Below, one piece after another: positions 21,735 to 30,390 of a stretch of 62,071 nt of DNA; within the stretch, counting starts at the first letter, position 1; each line of letters begins with the position of its first letter. The position numbers and the translations under genes were made by a program. The notes under the pieces were generated by a model. That model saw only the letters and a program-made list of their open reading frames with translations. It did not search any database and was not told where the DNA came from. Source of the DNA: DASQUK01 sp046723645. GTDB taxonomy: Bacteria; Actinomycetota; Acidimicrobiia; Acidimicrobiales; VFJN01. The stretch is from positions 1 to 62,071 of the forward strand of contig JBKOUY010000009.1 of assembly GCA_046723645.1 (NCBI GenBank), given 5' to 3'.

Positions 21735-24644
21735 ATGGACGCCCAGGTCCTGAGCGACGCAGGCGTGTCGAGCCGGGAGGCCGACGTGCTCTCCGGCGTC
21801 GCCGAGCACCTCACCAACGCCGAGATCGCCGCCCGCCTGTACATCTCGGTCCGAACCGTCGAGAGCCACGTGTCGTCGCTGCTCCGCAAGCTCGGCGTCG
21901 CGGACCGCCGCGCGCTCGCCAGCTACGCCGCCACGCTGGCGGCGACCTCGTTGCCCGACGGCCCCGAGGGGGCGGGACCATCGGCGGTCGCCATCCTCCC
22001 CGTCGCCAGACCCCCGGCCCCGGCGATCCCGACGCCGCTCACCTCCTTCGTGGGCCGGGCGGCGGAGCGCGAGGCGCTGGGCGCGGCCATCGCCGCGCAT
22101 CGGCTCGTTACCGCCGTCGGCCCCGGGGGCGTCGGCAAGACCAGGCTCGCCATCGCGGTCGCCGCCGAGTCGGTCGAATCGGCCGACGCGGTGTGGTTCG
22201 TCGACCTCGTCCCGATCTCCGATCCCGGGATGGTGGCGGCGGCCGTGGCGGCGGTCCTCGGTGTAGCCGAGCGGCCGGGCGGCACCATCGACGACGCGGT
22301 CGTGGCCCGCCTCGGCAGGTCGGAGGCCCTGATCGTGCTCGACAACTGCGAGCACCTGGTCGACGGCGTCGCCGTCTTCGTGGAGCGACTCCTGGCCACG
22401 TGCCCGCAGACCAGGGTGCTCGCCACGAGCCGGACGCGCCTGATGCTGCCCTTCGAGCACGTCTTCCCGGTGCCCGGGCTGTCGTTGCTGCCGGACGAGG
22501 GCGAGGACTCCGACGCCGTGGCGCTGTTCCTCGAGCGGGCTCGCGCCGCCGCAGGATTCGAGCCGGGCCCGGGCGACGTCGCCCGCATCGCGCGGGTCTG
22601 CCGGTCGCTCGACGGCATGGCCCTCGCCATCGAGCTGGCCGCAGCCCGCCTGGCCACGCTGGGGCTCGACGGCGTCGAGTCGGGACTGGCCGACGCGCTG
22701 CGCATGCTGTCGGGCGGCTCGCGGCTCGACGAGCGGCACAGCTCCCTGCGCTCCACGATCGACTGGAGCTACGCGCTGCTGGAGCCGGCCGAACAGGCGC
22801 TGCTCCGGCGGGTGTCGATCTTCGCGGCGCCGTTCACCGCCGACGCCGCCGCTCAGGTGGCCCGCTTCCCCCCGATCGATTCGGGGCTGGCCGACGCGCT
22901 CGCCCGGCTGGCCGACAACAGCCTCGCGATCGCCCGCCCCGCCTCCGAAACGCGCTACCGGGTGCTGGAGACGATCCGCCAGTACGGCGTGGACCGGTTG
23001 GAACAGGCCGGTGAGCTCGAGGAGGTGCGGGCCCGGCACGTGCGCTGGTGCGTTGCGACGGCGGCGGCGCTCGTCGAGCGGGCAGACGCCGACGTCGAGT
23101 GCTTCGTGCAGGGTCGCGGTGGCGACGGCGCCTGGCGCGGCGGTGGCGACGGCGCCTGGCGCGGCGCCTTCGACGTGGTTGCCGACGACCTGCGGGCCGG
23201 GTTCGCCTGGGCCAGCGGGCGGCCCCAGCTGCGGGACGACGCCCACCGCCTGGCGCTGTTGCTGGGTTCGCTGACCTTCCTGCGGGGCCTGCCGGCCGAG
23301 GCGCAGCGCCGGTTCGAAGAGGCGGCGACCCTCACCGACGACCCCGCGGCCCGGGTCACGGCGCTCAACGACGCCGCGGGCGCCGCGATGAGCCGCCACG
23401 TCGGCAACGACAGCTTCCGGCTCTGGCGGCGGGCCGCCGACCTCGCGGCCGCGACCGGCGACGGGGTGACGGCCGCGCACAACCTCGCGCTCGCGGCGAC
23501 GCTGATCCACCGGGGACCCGGCATCATGGCCGAGGTCCCGCCCGCATCGGTCGTCGACGAGCTGATCCAGGAGGCGGTGGCCGTGGCGGGCGGCTCGCCG
23601 CGCGCCGAGCCGTCGATCCTGACCGCGCAGGCGTTCAAGGGTGACGATCTCGACCCCGTCACGCGGGAGCTGGCCGAGCGGGCGGTGACGCTAGCCCGGC
23701 GGGTGGGCGATGCGTACGACGAGAGCGCGGCGCTCGACGAGCTGTCGGCTGTCCACCTGGCGGTGGGCGACGTCCCGGCCGCGGTGGCCACGGTTCGTGC
23801 CCGCATCGAGGTGCTGAAGCGCGTTCCGCTCGGGCCGGCCACCGGCATGGAGTTCTCCGACTGCTACGCCATGGCGTCGGAGATCAGCCTGGCCGCCGGC
23901 GACTTCGTGAACGCCCGGGCGTACGCCGACCGGTTGGCGGCGCTGCCGTTCGTCACGGAGCTCGACCACATCGCCAGCGCCCGCCGCCTGAAGGTCGACG
24001 CCATGGCCGGGGAGCTCGACGCGGTGGTGGCCGCTGCCGAGCGCTTCCGTCGTGGTTGGGAACAGGCGGGGCGCCCGGTGGCGAGCAACTTGGCGGGCGC
24101 CGCGCTGGCGGTGGCGATGGTCCACGGGCTGCGGGGCGACGAGGAGCAGCGCGCCGAGTGGCGGGAGCGCGCGCTGGCGATCGGCGTGACCGTCGAACGG
24201 CTCGACAGCCCGTTGAGCGGCTACGGCCCAACCTTCGATGCGATCGTCGCGCTGCATCTGGGTGACGTCGAGGCTGCGGTCGCCCGGTTGTCCGTCGATC
24301 CCGACCGCCTCCGGGACTGGTTCAGCGGCGAGTGGCGCCCGTGGTACGCCGCTCTGTGGGCGGAGGCGGCGGTGCTCGCCGGCCGCGCCGACGCCGCCGA
24401 GCGCATCGAGCGGGCCCGGCTGTCCGTCGCCGCCAACCCGGTGACCACGGCGATGGTCGACCGCGCGGCGGCGTTCGCGGCCGGCGACACCGAACGGATC
24501 GTGGCGGCCGCCGCCGCAATGGAACCGACCGGTTGCCGGTACCAGTGGGCCCGGACCCTGGTGATGGCGGGCGGCGAGCATCGCGACGCTGGGGTGGCCG
24601 CCATGGAGCGCATGGGTGCCACCCCAACGGGTATGGCGCGGTAG
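21735..24644 (+). CDS. LuxR-STAND ATPase regulator with N-terminal helix-turn-helix
   Basis: About 969 residues. Unusually, the LuxR helix-turn-helix is at the N-terminus (residues ~10-65: SSREADVLSGVAEHLTNAEI, then RTVESHVSSLLRKLGV). A STAND ATPase follows: TSFVGRAAERE, Walker A GPGGVGKTRLA (129-139), LIVLDNCEHLVDGV and RVLATSRTRL, then TPR-like helical repeats to the C-terminus. Such proteins integrate a signal through ATP-dependent oligomerisation. An 8-residue duplication GGDGAWRG lies about 460-475 residues in. ATG 21735 is chosen; GTG 21699 is possible. The stop overlaps the next start by one base, implying coupling to the haem-motif protein. Confidence 0.88.
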   Translation: MDAQVLSDAGVSSREADVLSGVAEHLTNAEIAARLYISVRTVESHVSSLLRKLGVADRRALASYAATLAATSLPDGPEGAGPSAVAILPVARPPAPAIPTPLTSFVGRAAEREALGAAIAAHRLVTAVGPGGVGKTRLAIAVAAESVESADAVWFVDLVPISDPGMVAAAVAAVLGVAERPGGTIDDAVVARLGRSEALIVLDNCEHLVDGVAVFVERLLATCPQTRVLATSRTRLMLPFEHVFPVPGLSLLPDEGEDSDAVALFLERARAAAGFEPGPGDVARIARVCRSLDGMALAIELAAARLATLGLDGVESGLADALRMLSGGSRLDERHSSLRSTIDWSYALLEPAEQALLRRVSIFAAPFTADAAAQVARFPPIDSGLADALARLADNSLAIARPASETRYRVLETIRQYGVDRLEQAGELEEVRARHVRWCVATAAALVERADADVECFVQGRGGDGAWRGGGDGAWRGAFDVVADDLRAGFAWASGRPQLRDDAHRLALLLGSLTFLRGLPAEAQRRFEEAATLTDDPAARVTALNDAAGAAMSRHVGNDSFRLWRRAADLAAATGDGVTAAHNLALAATLIHRGPGIMAEVPPASVVDELIQEAVAVAGGSPRAEPSILTAQAFKGDDLDPVTRELAERAVTLARRVGDAYDESAALDELSAVHLAVGDVPAAVATVRARIEVLKRVPLGPATGMEFSDCYAMASEISLAAGDFVNARAYADRLAALPFVTELDHIASARRLKVDAMAGELDAVVAAAERFRRGWEQAGRPVASNLAGAALAVAMVHGLRGDEEQRAEWRERALAIGVTVERLDSPLSGYGPTFDAIVALHLGDVEAAVARLSVDPDRLRDWFSGEWRPWYAALWAEAAVLAGRADAAERIERARLSVAANPVTTAMVDRAAAFAAGDTERIVAAAAAMEPTGCRYQWARTLVMAGGEHRDAGVAAMERMGATPTGMAR
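23118..23165 (+). repeat. Tandem 24-bp duplication inside the LuxR-STAND gene
   Basis: Two exact 24-bp units starting GGTGGCGACGGCGCCTGGCG encode GGDGAWRG twice. The insertion is in frame and falls in the junction between the ATPase core and the helical repeat region, so it is probably a tolerated linker expansion. Confidence 0.8.
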
Positions 24645-25162
24645 TGGACCGCTCGAATGCGTGGCGTGCCGTACGCGGCGCGGGTCTGGGCGGGCTGGTG
24701 CTGTTCGCGGCTATCCAGCTCGTGCCGTACGGCTGGCGTCACCCCAACCCGCCGGTCACCCAGGACGCGCCGTGGCCGGACGGCGAGGCCGAGCGGATCG
24801 CGCGCTCGTCCTGCTATGACTGCCACAGCAACGAGACCGACTGGCCGGTGTACTCGTATGTTGCGCCGATGTCGTGGCTGGTGCGCCGCGACGTCGAGTC
24901 GGGGCGCGACAAGCTGAACTTCTCGGAATGGGACCGCGACGACGACGATGGCGACAAGGCGATCGAGACGATCGTCGAGGGATCGATGCCTCCCGACCGC
25001 TACACCCTGATCCACCGTGGCGCCCGGTTGACCGATGCGGAGGCGGACCGCCTGGCCGCATCGCTGGAGGTGCTGGAGGGCCAGCGGAGCGACGGGAACG
25101 GCGGCCGGGACGGCGGCGGTGATGACGGGCGGGGGAGTGGCGGGGAGGACGGTGACGACTGA
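24644..25162 (+). CDS. Membrane-anchored haem-binding (CxxCH) domain protein
   Basis: A 172-residue protein with an N-terminal signal anchor (GAGLGGLVLFAAIQLVPYG) and a single c-type haem motif, SSCYDCHSNET. The body includes NPPVTQDAPWPDGEAERIAR, YVAPMSWLVRRDVESG, FSEW, and the segment EGSMPPDRYTLIHRGARLT, all typical of the haem-binding domain family found in bacterial extracytoplasmic proteins. The end is a low-complexity Gly/Asp tail (GRDGGGDDGRGSGGEDGDD). The start GTG 24644 shares a base with the LuxR-STAND stop. The DUF72 gene starts immediately after its stop. It would require cytochrome c maturation outside the membrane; electron partners unknown. Confidence 0.8.
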   Translation: MDRSNAWRAVRGAGLGGLVLFAAIQLVPYGWRHPNPPVTQDAPWPDGEAERIARSSCYDCHSNETDWPVYSYVAPMSWLVRRDVESGRDKLNFSEWDRDDDDGDKAIETIVEGSMPPDRYTLIHRGARLTDAEADRLAASLEVLEGQRSDGNGGRDGGGDDGRGSGGEDGDD

Positions 25163-26104
25163 ATGAGCGAGGCGCTGGAGCTGGGCCCGGTCCTGCACAT
25201 CGGCGACGCCGAGGTTCGCGTCGGCACCTGCTCGTGGACCGACAGGACGTTGATCAAGAACACCGACTGGTACCCGAAGCGCTCGATGAGCGCGGCCGAA
25301 CGGCTGGCCTACTACAGCGCGCGCTTCGCCGTCGTGGAGGCCGACAGCACCTACTACGGGCCGCCGTCGCGCCAGCTGGCCGAGGGCTGGGCAGAGCGCA
25401 CGCCCGACGGCTTTCGCATGAACGTCAAGGCCTACTCGCTGATGACCGGCCACCCCACCAAGCCCGACAGCCTGTGGCGCGACATCACCGAAGCACTGGA
25501 CCCGGAGGTGGCCGGCAAGCGCAACGTGTATCCCCAACATCTCCCCGCCGAGGCCGTCGACGAGGTGTGGGCGCGCTTCGCCGACGCCCTCGAGCCGCTG
25601 CGGGTGACCGGCCGGCTGGGGTCGATCCTGCTGCAGTATCCGCCGTGGTTCACGCCCAAGCGCGCCAACCGCGACGAGTTGGCCCGGGCGCGGGAGCGGC
25701 TGGACGGCCTGCCCGCGTGCGTCGAGTTCCGGTCGCCGTTGTGGTTCGGCGAGGACGACATCGACCGGACGATCGGTTGGCTGGCGGACCACGACTTGGC
25801 GCTGGTGAACCTCGACGCCCCCAAGGTCAGCAAGCTGCCCCGCCTGGCAGCGGCGACGGCGGACCCCGCGGTGGTGAGGTTCCACGGCCGGGCCGACGAC
25901 ACCTGGAAGGGGCGGACGACGTCGGCCGCGGAGCGCTTCCGCTACCTCTACGACAAGCGCGAGCTGCGTCCCTGGGTGAAGCGCGTGCAGGAGCTGGCGG
26001 GAGCGGCGCGCGAGGTCCATGTGCTCATGAACAACTGCTACGAGGACTACGGCGTCCGCAACGCCGCCGATATGACCGACCTCCTGGGGGCGGTCGCGGA
26101 CTGA
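25163..26104 (+). CDS. DUF72 domain protein (YecE-like)
   Basis: A 313-residue TIM-barrel-type DUF72 protein: VRVGTCSWTDRTLIK, YYSARFAVVEADSTYYGPP, WAERTPDGFRMNVKAYSLMTG, SILLQYPPWF, VEFRSPLWF, VRFHGRADDTW and a C-terminal LMNNCYEDYGVRNA. The family is widespread and conserved but without a settled function; structural relatives suggest hydrolase or DNA-repair-associated roles only by inference. ATG 25163 directly abuts the stop of the haem-motif gene (TGAATG), so it belongs to the same transcription unit. Confidence 0.9.
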   Translation: MSEALELGPVLHIGDAEVRVGTCSWTDRTLIKNTDWYPKRSMSAAERLAYYSARFAVVEADSTYYGPPSRQLAEGWAERTPDGFRMNVKAYSLMTGHPTKPDSLWRDITEALDPEVAGKRNVYPQHLPAEAVDEVWARFADALEPLRVTGRLGSILLQYPPWFTPKRANRDELARARERLDGLPACVEFRSPLWFGEDDIDRTIGWLADHDLALVNLDAPKVSKLPRLAAATADPAVVRFHGRADDTWKGRTTSAAERFRYLYDKRELRPWVKRVQELAGAAREVHVLMNNCYEDYGVRNAADMTDLLGAVAD

Positions 26105-26168
26105 CCTTCCGGTCGTTTGGTTGTCACTAGAGTTTCGGGGCTCCGGCCAGGCGCGTAGGAAGGGAACC

Positions 26169-26867
26169 GTGGTCGACGAGGCGAGAACGACGGCGACGAG
26201 GCCGGCTCCGAGGCGACCACCCCGTAGGGCGAGCGAGCGCGGGCGCAGTGCGAGGAGCGCGAGGAATCACGAGGACCGCTGGACCGACATCGTCGAGCGC
26301 GCCGGCGCCATCTTCTACCGGAAGGGCTACGAGGCGACCAGCCTCCAGGACATCGCCGACTCCGTCGGCATGCTCAAGGGCAGCATCTACTACTACATCA
26401 AGACCAAGGAGGACCTCCTCTACGAGCTGGTCTCCCGGGCACAGGACATGTTCGAGGCGACGCTCGAGGAGGACGAGGCAACCGCCCGGTCGCCGGCCCC
26501 CGTGCGGCTGCGCGCGTTCATCGGCCGATGGATGGCGCTGACCTCGCGGGAGCGGGAGTGGGGCCTGGTCGCCGAGCGCGAGTTCACGCGGCTGAGCAGG
26601 CGTCGCCTCAGGCGGGTGATCGAGCGGCGCGACGAGCTCAGCGGCTACGTCAAGGACATCATCCGCCAGGGCATCGACGAGGGAGCGTTCGACCCCACCA
26701 CCGACGAGTCGGTGGGGGCGGCGGCAATCTTCGAGCTGATGAAGACCAGCCACCTGTGGCATCGGCCGTCCGGTCCCCTGTCGATGGCCGAGCTCGGTGA
26801 CTGGTACGCCACCTTCGCCATCCGCGGCCTCGGCGGGCCCCGCTGGCGCGACCGAGATCCAGCCTGA
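26169..26867 (+). CDS. TetR-family regulator
   Basis: A 232-residue TetR protein with a basic N-terminal extension rich in Arg/Pro/Ala. The helix-turn-helix is RAGAIFYRKGYEATSLQDIA followed by SVGMLKGSIYYYIKTKEDLL, and the C-terminal domain contains REREWGLVAEREFTRLSR, resembling KstR2-type regulators of lipid/steroid catabolism. GTG 26169 is preferred because AGGAAGGG lies just before it; the open frame extends further upstream without a good start. A second tetR begins 8 bp after its stop. Confidence 0.85.
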   Translation: MVDEARTTATRPAPRRPPRRASERGRSARSARNHEDRWTDIVERAGAIFYRKGYEATSLQDIADSVGMLKGSIYYYIKTKEDLLYELVSRAQDMFEATLEEDEATARSPAPVRLRAFIGRWMALTSREREWGLVAEREFTRLSRRRLRRVIERRDELSGYVKDIIRQGIDEGAFDPTTDESVGAAAIFELMKTSHLWHRPSGPLSMAELGDWYATFAIRGLGGPRWRDRDPA

Positions 26868-26874
26868 CCTGCCG

Positions 26875-27501
26875 ATGGACGCCTCGCTCACCGACAATCG
26901 GGACCTTCGCAACCGCCTGCTCCAGGCGGGCAACGCCGTATTCAGCGAGGTCGGCTACACGGGAGCGACCGTCGATGACCTCATCGCCCGCGCGTCGACG
27001 TCGCGGGCAAGCTTCTACCGCTACTTCCGCAACAAAGACGACCTGTTCGACGAGCTGAGCCGCGCCTGCTTCCGGGACATGAGGGCGATCGTCGAGGAGC
27101 TGGGCCGCGTCCGGCCGGGAGAGGTCGAGACGGCGGAGATCGAGGAGGTGCTGGGCCAGTATCGCGACCTGCACGCCCGCCACGCGGGTGTGTTCCGGGC
27201 CTGGTGGGAGCGAGTGGCCCGGCTGGACCCGGAGGTGCCGGCCGAGGAGGGCCACGTCTTCAACCGGCTCGTCGAGAGCCTCACGCGGTTCGTGAGCGAC
27301 GCCCGCGGCGAGTCGCTGATCGCCCCCGAGGTGCAGGCCGCGCTGCTCTACCTGCTCGTCGAGGGCTCGTACGCGGCGGTCACGTCCCGCTGGTCGCGCA
27401 TCGACCCCGACACGTTGGCGCCGACCCTCGCGCGGATGGTCCACCGCACCTACCTGGGTGGCGATGCGCCGCGGCGCGCCAGCCGCCTGCGGCTCGTCTG
27501 A
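26875..27501 (+). CDS. TetR-family regulator (second of a tandem pair)
   Basis: A 208-residue TetR protein: RNRLLQAGNAVFSEVGYTGA followed by TVDDLIARASTSRASFYRYF and RNKDDLFDELSRA. The ligand domain ends HRTYLGGDAPRRASRLRLV. ATG 26875 follows the first tetR's stop by 8 bp, so the two are cotranscribed. It is not a close duplicate of its neighbour. It converges with a third tetR at 27531-28169. Which operon each controls cannot be assigned, but crotonase, amidohydrolase and DUF72 genes flank them. Confidence 0.85.
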   Translation: MDASLTDNRDLRNRLLQAGNAVFSEVGYTGATVDDLIARASTSRASFYRYFRNKDDLFDELSRACFRDMRAIVEELGRVRPGEVETAEIEEVLGQYRDLHARHAGVFRAWWERVARLDPEVPAEEGHVFNRLVESLTRFVSDARGESLIAPEVQAALLYLLVEGSYAAVTSRWSRIDPDTLAPTLARMVHRTYLGGDAPRRASRLRLV

Positions 27502-27530
27502 GGCCCGCGCGTGCCATACAAGCCGCCCCA

Positions 27531-28169
27531 CTAACCGAAGACGGACCGATGGACGAGCTCGGTCAGGCCGTCGACCAGCTCGTCGAACGAGACGACGAGC
27601 TGTCCCCGGTGCGTCGACCTCGTGGCGCGGTCGATCAGGTTGTAGATGCACACCGCCGCCAGGTACGGGTCGATGCCGGTGGGGCCCGCAGCGCCGATCC
27701 GGTCCGCCAGCGCGGTGGTCCAGCGTTGCTGCGCCCGCAGGCCCTGCTTGGTGATCCGGGGATCGGCGTCCTCCACGATCGCATCGAGCAGCGCGGCGTG
27801 GATGGCCGAGTGCTCGAGGAAGAGGCGGCACACTTCCGACAACCAGGCGCGTAGCGAGGCGAAGCCGGCCGGGCCGGGGTCGAAGTCGGGCATCTTGGCC
27901 AGCAGGTCGTCCATCGCGGCCGTGATCTCGTCCTGCATGGCCAGCAACAGGTCGTCCTTGCCGTCGAAGTAGACGTAGAACGTGCCGTGCGACGTGCGGG
28001 CACGCTTGGCGACGCGGGCCATCCGGGCGCCGTGGTAGCTGTGGGCCGAGAACTCCGCCACGGCGGCGTCGAGCAGTCGGGTCAGCGTGCGGCGACCGCG
28101 CTCGCGGCTCGTGCGGGCATCGAGCAGCCCCCGCCATCGCTCCGGCGACCCCCCGGCGCTCTGCGACAC
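27531..28169 (-). CDS. TetR-family regulator
   Basis: A 212-residue TetR protein: RRTLTRLLDAAVAEFSAHSY, then HGARMARVAKRARTSHGTFY and VYFDGKDDLLLAMQDE, with a ligand domain containing SAIHAALLDAIVEDADPRIT. GTG 28169 is used; TTG 28178 in the same frame is an alternative, and neither has a strong Shine-Dalgarno. It follows the crotonase gene on the same strand with 74 bp between, so amidohydrolase, crotonase and this regulator may form one unit. Confidence 0.85.
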   Translation of the reverse strand: MSQSAGGSPERWRGLLDARTSRERGRRTLTRLLDAAVAEFSAHSYHGARMARVAKRARTSHGTFYVYFDGKDDLLLAMQDEITAAMDDLLAKMPDFDPGPAGFASLRAWLSEVCRLFLEHSAIHAALLDAIVEDADPRITKQGLRAQQRWTTALADRIGAAGPTGIDPYLAAVCIYNLIDRATRSTHRGQLVVSFDELVDGLTELVHRSVFG

Positions 28170-28243
28170 GGGTGTCAAGTTAGCCCTCGGCCGCGGCCGG
28201 CCGGCACCCGTGCCCACGGGCCTCGGGCCGTCGACGGTCGGAG

Positions 28244-29068
28244 CTATGACCCCCGGAAGGTGGGCTTGCGCTTGGCGACGAATGCGGCGGCGGCCTCGCG
28301 GTGGTCGTCGCTGACGAACGTGGCGCCCTCGAGCAGCAAGCCGGTGTCCATGAGCAGGTTCATGCGGTCGCGCACGATGCGATTCAACGTCGCCTTGGTG
28401 CCCTGCACGGCCAGCGGTGCCCCGTCGGCCAGGCGTCGGGCCAGGGCGGTGGCCTCCTCCAGGAGCTGCTCGGCCGGCACGGCCTTGAGGACCATGCCGA
28501 GCCGGGCGGCCTCGGCACCGCTGATCGGTTCGCCGGTGAGCAGGTACCACTTGGCGGCGCCGAAGGGCATGATCAGCGGCCACATCACCGCGCCCCCGTC
28601 GCCGGCCACCAGCGCCACACTGACGTGGGTGTCGGCGAAGCGCGCGTCCTCGGCCGCCACGACGACGTCACTGAACAGGGCGATCGTCGCACCCAGCCCC
28701 ATGGCGTAGCCGTGGACCGCAGCGACGATCGGCTGGGGCACCCCCAGGATGGCGTCGAGGAGCTCGGTGGCGTTGAGCGTGTGCAGCACTGTGTGGGCCG
28801 GGCGCGCCGGCTTCGTCCCCGAGGCGCGCTCGTCGAAGCCCTTGACGTCGCCGCCCACGCAGAACGCCCGCCCCTCGCCCCGCAGGAGGACCGCACCCAC
28901 CGAGTCGTCGGCACCCGCGCGGCCCAGGATCTCGACGAAATCCTCGTGGAAACCGCCGCCGATTGCGTTCAGCCGATCGGGGCGGTTGAAGGAGACCGTG
29001 AGCAGGCGCCCGTCCTGACGCACGAGCATCGTCGTGTACTCGCCCCAGTCGTGCGCAGCAGCGGTCAT
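28244..29068 (-). CDS. Enoyl-CoA hydratase/isomerase family protein
   Basis: A 274-residue crotonase with FNRPDRLNAIGGG, the oxyanion loop GRAFCVGGDVKGFDE and HGYAMGLGATIALFSD. The usual catalytic Glu region reads FADTHVSVALVAGDGGAVMW, with Asp in AGDGGA instead of the glutamate pair of hydratases. The reaction may therefore be isomerisation, hydrolysis or C-C cleavage rather than simple hydration. The C-terminal AFVAKRKPTF follows the normal trimerisation pattern. It starts 8 bp after the amidohydrolase stop on the same strand, which links the two in one pathway. Confidence 0.88.
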   Translation of the reverse strand: MTAAAHDWGEYTTMLVRQDGRLLTVSFNRPDRLNAIGGGFHEDFVEILGRAGADDSVGAVLLRGEGRAFCVGGDVKGFDERASGTKPARPAHTVLHTLNATELLDAILGVPQPIVAAVHGYAMGLGATIALFSDVVVAAEDARFADTHVSVALVAGDGGAVMWPLIMPFGAAKWYLLTGEPISGAEAARLGMVLKAVPAEQLLEEATALARRLADGAPLAVQGTKATLNRIVRDRMNLLMDTGLLLEGATFVSDDHREAAAAFVAKRKPTFRGS

Positions 29069-29076
29069 GGACCCGG

Positions 29077-30279
29077 CTACCGGGTGATGCCGAACCGCTC
29101 GAGCCCGAAGGCGCGGATGGCATTGCCGCGCAGCAGCTTGTAGGTCTCGTCCGCGTCCAACCCGGCGTTGCGGCAGATCTCCTCGGCCACGGCCTCGGAG
29201 TGGGGGAACGTGCTGTCGGCGTGCGGGTAGTCGGTCTCGAAGCAGATCGTGTCCATGCCGATGCGGTCGCGGTTCGCCAGGCCCGTCTCGTCGTCGAAGA
29301 TGCAGCCGTAGACCCGCCCGCGGATGTAGCTGGTCGGTGGCTCGGGGAGGTTGGTGCCGAAGGAGTTGTCCGACCGCTCCTCCCACAGCTTGTCCATCCG
29401 CTCGAGCAGGTAGGGCATCCAGCCGACCTGTCCCTCGGAGTAGGCGACGACCAGCTCGGGGAACCGCGCCAGCGTGCCCGAGAACACGAAGTCCAGAAGG
29501 GAGCCCATGGCGTTCTGGAACGTCAGCGTGGAGCTGACGATGAACGGCGCGTCGGGCGTCGTCCCCGGCATCTTCGAGGACGAGCCGATGTGCATGCACA
29601 GCACCGTGTCGGTCTCCTCGCAGGCGGCGAACAGCGGGTCCCACTGGCCTGAATGGATCGAGGGCAGCCCCAGCGGATGCGGGTTCTCGGAGAAGGTGAT
29701 GGCGTGGGACCCCCGGGCCGCGCAGCGGCGGACCTCCTCGGCCGCCAACTGCGGATCCCACAGCGGCACCATGGCGAGCGGGATCAGCCGCCCCCTGGCG
29801 TCGCCGGCGCACCACTCGTCGATCATCCAGTCGTTGTAGGCCCGCACGCACAGCAGCGCGAGGTCCTTGTCGTCCCGCTCGGCGAAGGTCTGCCCGCAGA
29901 AGCGGGGGAGCGTGTTGGGAAAGCAGATGGACGCATCCATGTGGTTCGCGTCCATGTCAGCGAGCCGCTCCTTCTGCCGCCAGCAGCCGGGCCGGATCTG
30001 GTCGAAGGTCACGGCGCCGAACCCCAGTTCGTCGAACCCGGCGGCGGCCGACAGCTTCATCAGCGGCGACACCATGCCGTCGTAGTGCCACACGTCGGCC
30101 CAGTCGCCATCGTCGTGCGCCGTCCACACCAGGCCGGTCTTGGCGACGTCGTACGAACCCCTCTCCCGCACGACGCGGGGCCCGCGCTCGCCGTACTTGG
30201 CGGGGAGGCGGCTGGACCAGAGTTCCGGCGGCTCGACGACGTGGTCGTCGACGGAGATGATCCGGGGGATCTGCGTCAT
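29077..30279 (-). CDS. Amidohydrolase-2 family metal-dependent hydrolase
   Basis: A 400-residue protein of the amidohydrolase-2 (ACMSD-like) family: ISVDDHVVEPPELWSSRLP at the N-terminus, LADMDANHMDASICFPNT, LCMHIGSSSKMPG (metal-site His) and ICFETDYPHADSTFPHS (Asp of the metal site). Such enzymes hydrolyse or decarboxylate aromatic and cyclic compounds. GAGGGAGGG before ATG 30279 marks the start. It is a paralogue of the gene at 52628-53833 in the same window. The crotonase gene follows 8 bp downstream, so both probably serve one degradation route. Confidence 0.88.
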   Translation of the reverse strand: MTQIPRIISVDDHVVEPPELWSSRLPAKYGERGPRVVRERGSYDVAKTGLVWTAHDDGDWADVWHYDGMVSPLMKLSAAAGFDELGFGAVTFDQIRPGCWRQKERLADMDANHMDASICFPNTLPRFCGQTFAERDDKDLALLCVRAYNDWMIDEWCAGDARGRLIPLAMVPLWDPQLAAEEVRRCAARGSHAITFSENPHPLGLPSIHSGQWDPLFAACEETDTVLCMHIGSSSKMPGTTPDAPFIVSSTLTFQNAMGSLLDFVFSGTLARFPELVVAYSEGQVGWMPYLLERMDKLWEERSDNSFGTNLPEPPTSYIRGRVYGCIFDDETGLANRDRIGMDTICFETDYPHADSTFPHSEAVAEEICRNAGLDADETYKLLRGNAIRAFGLERFGITR

Positions 30280-30390
30280 GCGGTGCCCTCCCTCACGCAA
30301 TTCTCCCGGTGGTTCACCCCGGATTCCCCGGAAACCCGAGCTCTTGGCCACCATATCCGTATATGACAACACCGTCTAACAGGGCCCGCG

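Noticed and set aside
20043..23510. Very long minus-strand frame opposite the LuxR-STAND gene
   Set aside because: It is a GC-driven shadow. The plus strand shows complete domains, and the only real minus-strand gene inside it is the alcohol dehydrogenase in another frame.
30373..30390. Short hairpin CGTCAC/GTGACG near the end of the large LuxR gene
   Set aside because: The stem is only six base pairs and overlaps the coding end, so it is too weak to call a terminator.
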